Of a DNA stretch of 64,000 nt, positions 11,318 through 23,216 are shown piece after piece. How positions within the stretch are numbered: position 1 is the stretch's first letter; each line of letters starts with the position of its first letter. The DNA is from Actinomucor elegans (taxonomy: Eukaryota; Mucoromycota; Mucoromycetes; Mucorales; Mucoraceae). The stretch spans positions 3,162,001 through 3,226,000 of the forward strand of contig JAMSLZ010000003.1 of the NCBI GenBank assembly GCA_026027325.1, read 5' to 3'. The notes under the pieces are model-generated. The model was not told the origin of the DNA. It saw nothing but the letters and a program-made list of their open reading frames with translations, and did not search any database. A program made the position numbers and the translations under genes.

Positions 11318-12923
11318 TCAATCTTCATATCCTTCAATAAACTGATCGATATCAGATACGTTCTCTATGCCAAAATTGCATTGATCTTTGCTATTGCCAA
11401 TCTGACTCAAGGAAGCAGGATGTTGGTGTTGCTGTTGATGTATTTCATCTCCAGGTGCTGCTTTATCAAAAGTAGTCGTATCATCACTATAAGAACTCGA
11501 GTCAGGAATTAGGTTAGGCGACTGTACGCTGTCGATGACGGTACTGCAATATGATTGTCTTTTACTAGCAGACGAATAGCAGCAAAGATCCTGACCACTG
11601 GCCTTGTTAGAAAAGCGTCTGTTATTGTTTGCAGGCGATTCGGCCGGGTCCTGGTGACGGTATTCGGTATCGCAAAGGGGTATTCGGCCCCAGCAGCAGT
11701 AATAAGTGAAATAAGAGTGGTATTCCTTAGCTTCTTGTACGATATCATTTATAGTTTTGTCATATTCAGAGTCTTCTATTCTGTTGCATTTTTCAAAGAA
11801 CAGGCGATAACTTTGCAGACCTAGTTTCAGAGATGAACGATACATATTGCCTGCTGGGCCACTCGTATCGAAATAAAGCGGCAGTATTTGGCGGTGTAAA
11901 TCTACCAGATTGTGTTCTTGTAGTGTGTCGAACATATGCCTTGACCAAGTTATATTAATGTTATGGGTTTCTTTCATAGCACGAGGAACTATAAAAGAGG
12001 TTAGAATATTTAAATAACCTAATTATATACATACATTTCTCAAAGAATTTGTGAGTAATGGGACCCATATTACACATCATTGGATCTATATCCCGGAGTT
12101 CTATGTAGCCACCAGGTTTGAGTAATCGTTTGATTTCATGGATTACAGTCTATTAAAAGCTTGTAAGGTTTTATGTAGTGATACATGAACAAACTTACTA
12201 TCCAATCGTTTTCAGAGAAACAGGTATACACTTGGCGCATGTGAATATAATCAAAGTAATTTTCTGGAAAGGGTAGTCCGTTTGTTTGTAGTACATCACA
12301 CTGACTGAAAAAAGCATTGGCAGGTTTCACTGTGTGAGGATAACTGGCAGCAATATCAATGCCATAGAACTGAGACTCTGGAAATTCAGTAGCCATTTCT
12401 AATATCCAAGTACCATTTCCGCATGCAATATCTAACACTCTAGGTGGTGGTATATCTTGCACCCAGCTACTATCTGATTTTCTTTTGTATTGCTTCATTG
12501 ACAGCAAGTCTTTGACAGGAGCTGAAAAGTTTGTACCAAACAAGTACTTGTATATAAAGTGCTGTTATGCAAACTGATGAGTTTCAATGGGCTTACAGTG
12601 TTATCAGATTATATACATACTACTTGCACTAGTCTATCCGATTCTTCCTCGTCGTTTGGTAATATGTATTTGCTACTAAAGCTTTGATACTTGCGACCAT
12701 GTATTTGAATAGACTGCGCACTTATAGCATATCCAGGTAAATTGGTATGGTCGCTGCTATCTGGAGAAGGTGGCAACGACGTTTTATAACTTTTTAGGCT
12801 TTCCGCTTCTACCATCGTGTTGGGTGGTTCCTCAGTTGGCATGGAAACCGAGGAACTTTGCTTTTGTTTAGTCAACGATCGCGAAAATGTTTTCGAGATT
12901 TTCTTTGAATGAGTGCTACCCAT
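11318..12923 (-). CDS. LaeA-like SAM-dependent methyltransferase with myristoylation signal
   Basis: Four exons: 12624-12923, 12199-12561, 12035-12149 and 11318-11988. The three introns are 62, 49 and 46 bp; the protein is 482 aa. The core reads LPNDEEESDRLVQ-HFIYKYLFG, then motif I VLDIACGNGTWILEMA, motif II FYGIDIA, FDYIHMRQVY and LLKPGGYIELRD. That is a class I Rossmann methyltransferase of the fungal LaeA/Tam-like group, often regulatory; its substrate is unknown. The start is taken at MGSTHSKK (12923), which fits the N-myristoylation rule MGxxxS, with a basic Ser-rich stretch next to it; membrane tethering is inferred. The C-terminal ~130 residues are low-complexity (Ser, Gln/His). It is convergent with the Nup96 gene, 64 bp apart. 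Confidence 0.85.
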
Positions 12924-13319
12924 TAACAAGTTTTATACAAGATAATAAAAAAAAAAGAAAAAAAAAGTGCTATTTTGTAATAAAGATATTTTTGGCATGT
13001 ATTATGCGTGCTTTGACCAGTACAATGGAAAAAAAAGAAGGGAAAATATAGGAAAATGAAATAGCATATTTCAGCCAATCAAACGTAAAATTCATGCTGA
13101 ATAAACTATATGCCTGAAACACACATTAAACGCTGTTAAATACATGTCTCTTACCTCGGTAGCTCACGTGAAATTGCAATAGGCCGGCAACTCTATATCA
13201 CCGTTAAGAGCTTTGGCAGAGGAAAAAAAAAAAAAAAAAGATATAAAACTGAGCAAAAAACCCCCTCGTCTTTTCTTGTTTCTTTACTTTTACTTTTTAT
13301 CAATTAGATATTAAACAGA
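12924..13319. promoter_or_regulatory. Divergent promoter between methyltransferase and trehalose phosphorylase
   Basis: A 396-bp spacer between two start codons. It holds poly-A runs, a TATA-like GATATAAAAC at about 13239, a CCCCT motif at about 13262 and a pyrimidine-rich stretch just before the phosphorylase ATG. CCCCT is the core of yeast stress-response elements, which would suit a trehalose gene, but one copy is weak evidence. Confidence 0.45.
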
Positions 13320-15797
13320 ATGCCCCCAAACCCTACCCGAGTCCCTACCAGAAGAAATTCTCGTCGTTTTTCTGCTGCACATGTCCCTTTACCCGTTTAT
13401 CTCGGTATCGATGTCGAGATCCGTGAAGATAACACCAGTTATTATGCACTCTCGGTCCATGATGGTTTCTACAGTACCGACTACTATGAAGGCGAACTTA
13501 AACATCATGATAAAGACAAGACCGCCAAAGAAATGATCATTGAGGCCTTTACCAAACTCCATGGTGTAGTTGAACTCTATTCTATGGCGCAAAATTACAA
13601 AATCCAATTGGTTGCTTGCTCTTATGATATCGCTTCCGAATTCTTGAAGGGTCAAGAAGAAGTGATTGACCTTGAAGAAATCAATACGATGTCTGATTAT
13701 TGGAAAGAATTGGATGCTATTCCATTCCGTGTGGAAACGCATGCCAAATCTTCGGATGAACGTGCCAGTGCTGCTGTTAGAAAGGCTGTGATGTGGTATG
13801 TAATTGTGATTGGGTATTGTTATTCGGTACTAATTTCATGACAAGGCTGAGTCCCAAGTATCCTGGTAATTTGCCTCGTATTTCAGTCGGCTACCGCCAT
13901 GAGGTTTGTATTCCATCTGTCCGTGCGTTTACAAAGAGCATCATATTGACGTTTTCTATTTTGTGCTACTCTGATATGATACGATAATTTTTCATTGGGT
14001 CAACAGGTTGAAGGTATGTACTACGAAAGGATGGGGCACGCAGTTATTAATTTAAAACAGTCGATTTCAATTCTATCATTCATCTCGTCAAGTTAAAGGA
14101 CTACCAAGACACTATTTGTGATGAAACTTGGGATGTATTCCAACAAATGGTTACTGAATTTAAGGAAAGAAACCTTCGTGTTTCGTTCTTCAACTCGACG
14201 CCCCAAGGTGGCGGAGGTAATAAATAAGCCTAAAATATAGTTAAGACATGTATCACTCACTAATCCTGTTATAGTTGCCTTGATGCGTCATGCTCTAGTG
14301 CGTTTCCTTCGATTGAACGGCGTTGACGTTCACTGTAAGTAGATTCTTGACAAAAAAAAAATTCTGCAGGTACTGACATCAACCTTATTAAAGGGTATGT
14401 TGCTCGCCCCAAGCCCGAAGTCTTTGATATCACCAAAAGAAAGTTCCATAACGTCCTTCAAGGTGTCGCTGACCCTGAAGTGCGTTTAACCGAAGAAGAC
14501 AAACAACTCTTTATTGACTGGTCTGATGAAAATGCTACACGTTTCTGGTTGGATGATAAGGGCCCACTTAAAAACTCGGATGTTATTGTCATTGATGACC
14601 CTCAAGGTAAGCTGAATCATACCATCTTTTCTTATGCATTACTGAGCTGATTTTCATAATAGTCTGTGGTATTATTCCTCATATTCGTAAACATGCCCCC
14701 AATACAAAGATCATCTTTAGATCTCATATTGAAGTAAGAGCTGATTTAATCAGAGATGACCCAGAAGGTTCAACTGCCAATACATGGAAGTAAGTGTTAC
14801 GCTTTTGTACTTGTGGGGATTGTTACTAACAATGCACCGACTCGATAGCTTCCTGTGGGACTTTATCAAACACGCTGATGTCTTTGTTGCTCATCCCATC
14901 AAAGGCTTCGTACCTGAAGTTGTTCCTCCCCGTAATACTGTCTTATTACCCGCTGCTACTGATCCTTTGGATGGTCTCAACAAGGAAATGAATGATTGGT
15001 GTATAACTTACTATCAATCTGTGTTTAATCGTGTCTGTGTTGATATGGGTGTGAATGAAGTCGATTGGTACCGCCCTTACATTGTACAAGTAGCTCGTTT
15101 CGATCCTTCCAAGGGTATCCCCGATGTCTTGGAATCCTATCGTCTCTTGCGTGAAAAAATGGATGGCGAATTTGAAGATGCCCGTACGCCCCAGTTGGTT
15201 ATCTGCGGCCATGGTAGTATTGATGACCCCGATGGTACCATCATCTTTGAGCAAACCCAAAGCATCATCGAGTCTCCAAAGTTTGCCATGATTTCCAGTG
15301 ATATTATTGCTGTACGATTACCCGCATCAGATCAATTGCTCAACATGATCATGCGTGGCGCCCATGTCGCCTTGCAGCTCTCCCACCGTGAAGGTTTCGA
15401 AGTCAAGGTGACCGAAGCCTTGCATAAGGGTGTGCCAGTAGTTGCTTATGAGGCAGGTGGTATTCCTCTTCAAATCAAGCACGAAGAGTCTGGTTTCTTG
15501 CTGCCTATTGGTGATGTGCAGGCTGTAGCTGATACACTTTATCGATTATTCAAGGAACCCGAATTAAGAGCCGTCATGAGCGAAGCTGCTAAAGCATCAG
15601 TCAGCGAAGAATTCTTTACTATTTGGAACTCCATGTCCTGGATGCACATGTTCTTGGAGTTGACAAATGACAAGGAAAATATCGAACCAGATCGTGGAGG
15701 ACTTTGCGATTTGGAAGTCTTGGAAAACACTGATCTTGGAAACTTACGCAAGGTCTCGGACCTTTGGAAAGAAAAGTATAATTACACTAGTTCTTAG
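13320..15797 (+). CDS. Trehalose phosphorylase (retaining, GT4 family)
   Basis: Eight exons: 13320-13795, 13846-13903, 14007-14013, 14061-14216, 14275-14334, 14394-14606, 14663-14789 and 14849-15797, giving 681 aa, close to Neurospora CCG-9 and basidiomycete enzymes. The enzyme reversibly converts trehalose and phosphate to glucose and alpha-glucose-1-phosphate in the cytosol. Recognisable blocks are LPRISVGYRHEVEVD, ALMRHALVRFLRLNG, WYVARPKPEVFDITKR, KIIFRSHIEVR, FVAHPIKGFVP, VQVARFDPSKGIPDV, VICGHGS and SHREGFEVKVTEAL, the last being the C-terminal nucleotide/sugar-phosphate site of GT4 enzymes. The third exon is only 7 nt (GTTGAAG); it is required to keep the frame and restores the conserved GYRHEVEVD segment. 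Codon use is richer in C-ending codons than neighbours, suggesting high expression. Confidence 0.95.
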
Positions 15798-15887
15798 AAT
15801 CTTTTTTTATTATTATTTAACCCTTAGAAACCATCGGTTTGTAACAAATACTGCCCCCTCATCTAATATATAACTTAAACAATAAAT

Positions 15888-17235
15888 CTATTTCCTTAAT
15901 GATGAATCAATTGTAATTGGCGGACTATTTGAAGCCAAGCTACTTAGTAGTGTTGTTGTACTATTTGATGGCTGTCTCTTCTTGGCACCTTCCTTCAACC
16001 TTTCCCATCTTTCCTTATACTTATTCATTAAAGCATCTTGCTTGCGGTTCTGTGACCTAAGTGCACGATTTGCATCTTCAAGTTCTTTAATTCTGTTCAC
16101 AATTTCAGCTGTACTGGAACCAACATGGCGAATATTCTTTGATAGAGGAGATCCAGTAGTCGTCGCTGATCGCGTCATCATGGCGGTTTCTTGAGTTTGT
16201 AATATACGAAGTGCTTGCTTATGTACATCGTTTTTGAATTGGATGATACTGCTTTTCAGTACTGTATTATCAATAGTTTTCTTTTGATCAATGAGTTAGT
16301 GAGGCCATTATATCCAATGTATTGTTCTAACCTTTTCCAAGTTCTGTATTTGCTTATGTAAATGTACAATTTGTGCCTTGAGATCTTGATTTTCTTCCTT
16401 GGAGTTTCTATAGTTACCATTGCGTAAGGTATTTTCGTTACTGTTATTATTAGGGTAGGTATATTCGATAAGCTGATCAGAATCCTCTTTTTTACTGCTC
16501 GGTATGCCAAAGAATGACTCGCTTATCAAGGCCATTTCTCGCTCAATCCGTTCAGATTCATCCTCACAGTCATCGGTTGGATTTGAAGCAATTGCTATCG
16601 AGTCAGAAAGTTTGTCCACCATGGGTTCTACTACGCCCCAGAACTTATTGAAAGGGTCTTCAAGGTCTTCCTCCTAGAAAAAAAAAAGTCAGCCCTCCTT
16701 TGTCTTTTACTAATAACTAATATCTATGATTACCTCTGCAGGTACCAAAGCATAGGAATCGTTAATAGATGGATGAGAACCTTTTTGTATCGCTTGTATT
16801 TCTTGCTCCAGCTTTTTCATATCAAATGCATTTGATGAATCACTCGTTTCTTTTGATTTACGTTTATAATTATCTCTTATTGTCTCGAACTCGTGTGCCG
16901 TCTAATCAATTCTATTAGTATTTGGTTCAGTTTGGATTTTGATCAAGGTGCTACCTCCGTGTCTTTTGCTTCTATTGCTGCTTGGTTGTATTTGTCTATC
17001 AATAGAAGTGAGCAACTGTACGCGTATAACCTTTTCAGCTAGTTCTTTTTTTTTTACCAGCAGCTTTATTGTAAAATTGTGCTGCGTTTTGCCAGTCTCT
17101 TTTAGATTCATAGTCTTTTGCAGCTTTTGCAAAAGCATGACCCTAATTCCAATGGTAAAAACTCAACTTTAGTATTCGTTAATAGAAACAATGATTAGAC
17201 TTTTAATTTACAGATCTGATTGCTGGACTTGACAT
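15888..17235 (-). CDS. MIT-domain/coiled-coil protein, Atg38/NRBF2-like
   Basis: Six exons (17212-17235, 17058-17142, 16955-16995, 16734-16901, 16332-16673, 15888-16280) give 350 aa; all five introns are 51-69 bp. The N-terminus reads HAFAKAAKDYESKRDWQNAA then QFYNKAADKYNQAA, a three-helix MIT-like repeat. The middle has DPFNKFWGVVEPMVDKLS. A coiled coil (KEENQDLKAQIVHLHKQIQ) and a second coil ending KYKERWERLKEGAKKR follow. This order matches Atg38 (yeast) and NRBF2 (animals), accessory subunits that dimerise the autophagy PI3-kinase complex I. The assignment rests on architecture and motif recall, so a different MIT/coiled-coil protein is possible. The first exon encodes only eight residues. 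Confidence 0.68.
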
Positions 17236-17950
17236 AAGTCGATAGTATTGCAAATAGGATAAAATAATCAACAAGCATGAAAAAGCAACTAGTAGTAAAA
17301 ATAGAGGTTTTCTACTGGCAGAGTCACGTAGTCATATGATTTGTTCATGCAAATTACCCAATATTTTTTTTGTAGGCAAAAGTTTAACATTATAACAGCT
17401 ATAAATATACTAAGATTTTAATAGGATGATAAGATAAGAGTTTATTTACATTTATTTTTTAGTTAGTTATATCAAAAGTGCACGAAAGAAACGAGAGAAT
17501 CACTTTAGATGAGTTGCAATAATGCATTTTTCCAGTAGGTTAGCCCACTTTTAATCATGATTGGCAAGCGGTGATTGAGCACGTTTTTTTAAAAAGGAAA
17601 TTGATCTACTGGACAGTTATACTAATATTCTGAGAGAGATAGCACCATTCCATCTTCAGTGTGCACATAAACATTAATCAACAAGAAGAACAGTTTATCC
17701 GTAATGTACATCTATCTGAATTGTCTCTGAACAGAGATGGTAGGTATTCTGTGTTGATTTCTTTTTTTTTGCTGAAATAATTATGTAATTCATTGCGGTC
17801 ATAGCTTGCTAATCGTAAACATTCGCATCTCATCATAAGCAATAACGGGAAGAATAACCTTTAATCGCACACCTTGAATATTTGATCAGCACATCCTATT
17901 TTCTCTTGAATGAATACGCGAAAACTTTGTTTAAGATTTAATAGATATCT
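17236..17950. other. Intergenic, no gene seen
   Basis: AT-rich spacer upstream of the MIT gene and leading into the tandem array; no supported exon. Confidence 0.5.
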
Positions 17951-20400
17951 TGAAGTTTATCTCTAGCTGAACGCATTGATATTCTTTCGCCCTGCTATTT
18001 CTGTCAAGCCAAAAACGGGCTGCAAAGAAACTTTGTATTCAAATATTTAGTGGATGTCTTCAGGTTCTACCCTTCAGCACAGCAGTGCTTCGGTGTTCCT
18101 TCGCTCTGCTACTTTTTGGTACAAAGGTGATTGTGAAAATGCTCTATGTATAAAGACTTGGCAGGTGTCTTCAGGTTCTACCCTTCAGCATAGTAATGCT
18201 TCGGTGTTCCTTCGCTCTGCTATTTCTTTTGAGCTTTTCCCTATTCATGTCTTTGTAATGAAGTAAGTAGTCAAATTAATCAAGATAGGTGCTAGTGATG
18301 TGTTGTGAAAAAGCAACTAATATTTTTTTCTAAATTATCCATAAGCTTATTTGTATATATGACGGATAGGGAAATTTGCCTTGAGAGATTTAGTAGGTAC
18401 CTTCAAGTTTATCTTTAGCTGAACGCATTGATATTCTTTCGCCCTGCTATTTCTATCAAGCCAAAAACGGGCTGCAAAGAAACTTTGTATTCAAATATTT
18501 AGTGGATGTCTTCAGGTTCTACCCTTCAGCACAGAATTGCTTCGGTGTTCCTTCGCTCTACTACTTTTTGGTACAAAAGTGATTGTGAAATGCTCTATGT
18601 ATAAAGACTTGGCAGGTGTCTTCAGGTTCTACCCTTCAGCACAGCATTGCTTCGGTGTTCCTTCGCTCTGCTATTTCTTTTGAGCTTTTCCCTATTCATG
18701 TCTTTGTAATGAAGCAAGTAGTCAAATTAATCAAGATAGGTGCTAGTGATGTGTTGTGAAAAAGTAACTAATATTTTTTTCTAAATTATCCATAAGCTTA
18801 TTTGTATATATGATGGACGGGAAGTTTTGCCTTGGGAGATTTAGTAGGTACCTTCAAGTTTATCTTTAGCTGAACGCATTGATATTCTTTCGCCCTGCTA
18901 TTTCTGTCAAGCCAAAAACGGGCTGCAAAGAAACTTTGTATTCAAATATTTAGTGGATGTCTTCAGGCTCTACCCTTCAGCACAGCATTGCTTCGGTGTT
19001 CCTTCGCTCTACTACTTTTTGGTACAAAGGTGATTGTGAAATGCTCTATGTATAAAGACTTGGCAGGTGTCTTCAGGTTCTACCCTTCAGCACAGCATTG
19101 CTTCGGTGTTCCTTCGCTCTGCTATTTCTTTTGAGCTTTTCCCTATTCATGTCTTTGTAATGAAGTAAGTAGTCAAATTAATCAAGATAGGCGCTAGTGA
19201 TGTGTTGTGAAAAAGCAACTAATATTTTTTTTTCTAAATTATCCATAAGCTTATTTGTATATATGATGGACGGGAAGTTTTTGCCTTGGGAGATTTAGTA
19301 GGTACCTTCAAGTTTATCTCTAGCTGAACGCATTGATATTCTTTCGCCCTGCTATTTCTATCAAGCCAAGAACGGGCTGCAAAGAAACTTTGTATTTAAA
19401 TATTTAGTGGATGTCTTCAGGTTCTACCCTTTAGCACAGAATTGCTTCGGTGTTCCTTCGCTCTACTACTTTTTGGTACAAAGGTGATTGTGAAATGCTC
19501 TATGTATAAAGACTTGGCAGGTGTCTTCAGGTTCTACCCTTCAGCATAGTAATGCTTCGGTGCTCCTTCGCTCTGCTATTTCTTTTGAGCTTTTCCCTAT
19601 TCATGTCTTTGTAATGAAGCAAGTAGCCAAATTAATCAAGATAGGTTCTAGCAATGTGTTTCTTGTGAAAAAGCAACTAATATTTTTTTTTTCTAAATTA
19701 TCCATAAGCTTATTTGTATATATGATGGACGGGAAGTTTTGCCTTGGGAGATTTAGTAGGTACCTTCAAGTTTATCTTTAGCTGAACGCATTGATATTCT
19801 TTCGCCCTGCTATTTCTATCAAGCCAAGAACGGGCTGCAAAGAAACTTTGTATTTAAATATTTAGTGGATGTCTTCAGGTTCTACCCTTTAGCACAGAAT
19901 TGCTTCGGTGTTCCTTCGCTCTACTACTTTTTGGTACAAAGGTGATTGTGAAATGCTCTATGTATAAAGACTTGGTAGGTGTCTTCAGGTTCTACCCTTC
20001 AGCATAGTAATGCTTCGGTGCTCCTTCGCTCTGCTATTTCTTTTGAGCTTTTCCCTATTCATGTCTTTGTAATGAAGCAAGTAGTCAAATTAATCAAGAT
20101 AGGTGCTAGTGGTGTGTTGTGAAAAAGTAACTAATATTTTTTTCTAAATTATCCATAAGCTTATTTGTATATACGATGGACGGGAAGTTTTGCCTTGGGA
20201 GATTTAGTAGGTACCTTCAAGTTTATCTCTAGCTGAACGCATTGATATTCTTTCGCCCTGCTATTTCTATCAAGCCAAGAACGGGCTGCAAAGAAACTTT
20301 GTATTCAAATATTTAGTGGATGTCTTCAGGTTCTACCCTTCAGCACAGCAGTGCTTCGGTGTTCCTTCGCTCTGCTATTTCTTTTGAAGCAAGAAAACTT
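17951..20400 (+). repeat. Satellite-like tandem array, six copies of ~452 bp
   Basis: The marker GCTGAACGCATTGATATTC starts at 17966, 18418, 18869, 19323, 19781 and 20232. The periods are 452, 451, 454, 458 and 451 bp; the last copy is truncated. Copies differ by scattered substitutions and T-run length. Each unit contains two sub-repeats of about 60 bp built on TCTTCAGGTTCTACCCTTCA, a short AGCAC..GTGCT palindrome and TTCGGTGTTCCTTCGCTCT. Open frames inside (for example 18054-18266, 19521-19781) arise from the repeat and are not treated as genes. No terminal inverted repeats or protein-coding function were found. Confidence 0.92.
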
Positions 20401-21416
20401 TGTACTCAAATGTTTGATGCGTGTTTTTTGGTGATATTTCAGTATCCTCGCAACCCTATCTCTTGTTTTCAGTCAATATTTGTTCCCAACTTTGCTTGAC
20501 ACATCTACATGTAATACCCCAGTCACTATTATATATTGTTCTTTTGATCGATAAATCAATGGCTTTACTACCGACCCAACCTTAAGAGTTTATGCAAATT
20601 TGTAACTGAAAAACCGAAACCTACTGCTAAGCAAATATTTTAGCACATCTAGTGGTTCACTTTGATATATTAATTGATTTATCAGATGCTATATCATTAG
20701 GTCTAACTAATATAAAATTAGTTGGTCTTATGCTCTCTACACTCGATAGATCGCCATTGCCCTCTGGGAGGATTTGCATTCCCTCCAACAAATTTATGAT
20801 GAGGTCGATTATCGCGAATTAATCTTAAATTTCATTATAAATTAAGAATAGGTGAGCCAGTCCCATATTTTCCTGTGCTTTCTCGACTTTGCTATGGTAA
20901 GCAAAAGCATGAGGTTGGGATGAAAATACCCACATTCTAGTTTTTGATGACGTTGGTGACCTTATATTGACTTTGAGTCCTAATTTATAATATAGAGATT
21001 TATAATTCAGAAATACATATGTGTAAAAAAGGGCTCTTCAAAGTAGTATGAGCCAAAAATAACTAAAGTGCGCGAGTAAATATGCTAAATTACAACAGGG
21101 AACCCTCGACTTTTCGACAGTTTTTGTTCTCTTGCCCTTATGAAAGATGGCTGTGCCATTGCCGAAACGCAATGCTGATATTATTAAATAAACTCGTCTT
21201 TTTTTCGAAGACAAAGATTGGTTTATGAGAAAACAGCTAAGGTACGTTTTAGTCGCCTATACATGTTTTTATTTCTTTATCCTATGTGTCCAGATTATTT
21301 CAAGTAATAACATTGCATGAATAAGTTATCCAATCGCCAATTAAAATATACATGTCTATATTAAGGTGTAAAATGCATCTTTTGATCAATCTTTCTTTGT
21401 CTTTCTATAGTTTATA
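20401..21416. other. Intergenic, no gene seen
   Basis: Spacer from the end of the satellite to the orphan gene. A short dyad around 20700-20735 (CTAACTAATATAAAATTAGTTGG) is part of otherwise anonymous AT-rich DNA. Confidence 0.5.
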
Positions 21417-23178
21417 ATGGAAATTTTAGAAGAATATGTCAAAGAAGCCCATATAAAAAAGATAAAAATAAGCTCTTTCATCCAAGAGAAAAGAGAAATC
21501 ATTATCAAGCATATGATTTTAGCTCTCTATAAAAAGGATATCACTGAAGAACGAGTGCAAGAGTATTGGTCGCGAGTAATCAAGAAGTTTAAGAGAGAAT
21601 GTACAGATGATAAGATAACTGCAAGTTTCATTTACGAAGTTTTTATGCCTTTGATTAATCAAGGATTTTCTTGTAGGTTACGTTTGATAAATCGTACGTT
21701 GCCTGGTCCGACATTGCAGATCAAGTGATTAAGGTAATGAATTCATGTCCGCGAGTTATGTATAGAAGGTGCTAAGAAACGTTTATTTTTCAGGGCCAAG
21801 CTGACCGAGCAGAAAGTTTGATTAAACAAATTCACGATAAACGTAGAAAAATGCATTGTGATTTACATTTAGAAGCTGACAAGGAAGTGACAGACTTTTT
21901 TTATGCAGTAAGTTTAATACAATAATAGTTGAAAAAGCCACTTGTTGATAGCTTTTATTGTTGTGTATATAGAATCCTTCCTCCCAGTCAAGTACCAGCC
22001 AAAATGATCCATTCAGTATCGGCCCTTCCTTCTCTTTGTTAAAGCTCAAGAATGACGTGATAGAGTGGCAAGAACAAGCTGGACGGATTAATAAAATCCA
22101 CAAGCAGGAGTAAGTTGTTGGTCATAAAAGAATTAGTTCATGTTTACCTAATCTGTTTTATGTTTGTTTCAGCCTGCTGTACTATAATATCCTTGATTTT
22201 ACTTCCAAGTCGAAAAGAAATGCTTTGAAATCCATAGTGAAAGACAAATTCACTATCGCGAAAGAATACCTTCTTTCTCTGAACGCTTTCCAAGAAGATA
22301 CCCAACAAAATGAAGAAAACAAAGAAATTCACGATGATATTCTCAATCTTTTGTGAGTTTGACAAATAAGATAAAGTATAATACTTGTAACTAATGAAGC
22401 TTCCCTTTCTTTTATGTAGTAAACGGCAGTTTAAAGACGATTTGAATATGTTTACTGATGTTAACGTAAATGAATATCATTTTACGATGTCTTTGGTCTT
22501 TCCTTTATTTGACGCGCTGTTTTCAGATATTTCAAAGAAAGATATCTATACAAAGTGGTAAGGTTAATCCATTATTTGCTAGCTCTTGAACTAAATATTC
22601 TCAAAACAGGGGAGAAACTAAACTGAGTTCTGGAAAAGAAACTGAGCACAATGCACTCTATGAAGAAGAACGTAGAACACCTGGGCCAAGTATTGATGCC
22701 ATATTTACTCTGTTTGCTTTAAACATGCTTGAGTTCAGCATATTGGAGGTGTCTGGCTCTCCAACATCCATAAAGCATGAACATCTCGTGGGTGATCGTA
22801 ACAAAATCGCAAAAAATCTAAAAATCATGACCAAGAAGATTATTTCAATGAAAGAAGATACAACACATATAAATACTCTAAAACTATTTGGAATACAAAT
22901 TTACAGTAAGTTTATCAAAATTTAATGAATCAGCCTTGTACTAATATTTTTCAAGGAAATCAAATATTTTTATATAGTATGAGTTCACCCGCGCTGAATG
23001 TTTACATGTTTGTTGAAGAACTTCGTATTAAGATCCCTACTATCCCACTTCTTCTGCCTTCCTCGTTTTCTAGTTTTTACAAAAAATTATTTATATTAAA
23101 GGTAATTCCTCAAGTCTTTTGCTTTTCCTCTTGAGAATAATGTGCTAATCTTAGTGGATAGAAACGTTTATTGTGTAG
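21417..23178 (+). CDS. Orphan protein of a probable Mucorales-expanded family, 437 aa
   Basis: Nine exons keep one frame: 21417-21638, 21677-21733, 21794-21907, 21973-22109, 22173-22352, 22420-22557, 22610-22905, 22956-23101 and 23155-23178. The first intron is very short (38 bp) and the last exon (WIETFIV-stop) is the least certain part. Visible segments are YVAWSDIADQVIKGQADRAE, then RRTPGPSIDAIFTLFALNML, ILEVSGSP, HLVGDRNKIAKNLKIM, LFGIQIY and FLYSMSSPALNVYMFVEEL. The E-x-SG / D-x-x-K-x-x-K-x-x-K / GIQxY arrangement is one I associate with a large, functionally uncharacterised gene family in Mucor and Rhizopus genomes. A nuclease-like (PD-(D/E)XK) fold is conceivable but not shown. No signal peptide or membrane segment. 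Confidence 0.72.
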
Positions 23179-23216
23179 CTCTCGTTCAATTGAACAGTTT
23201 TTACTTCATACAACTA

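Noticed and set aside
18054..19781. Open frames beginning MSSGSTLQHS within the satellite
   Set aside because: They repeat with the array, differ in length between copies and have no start/stop conservation; treated as part of the repeat.
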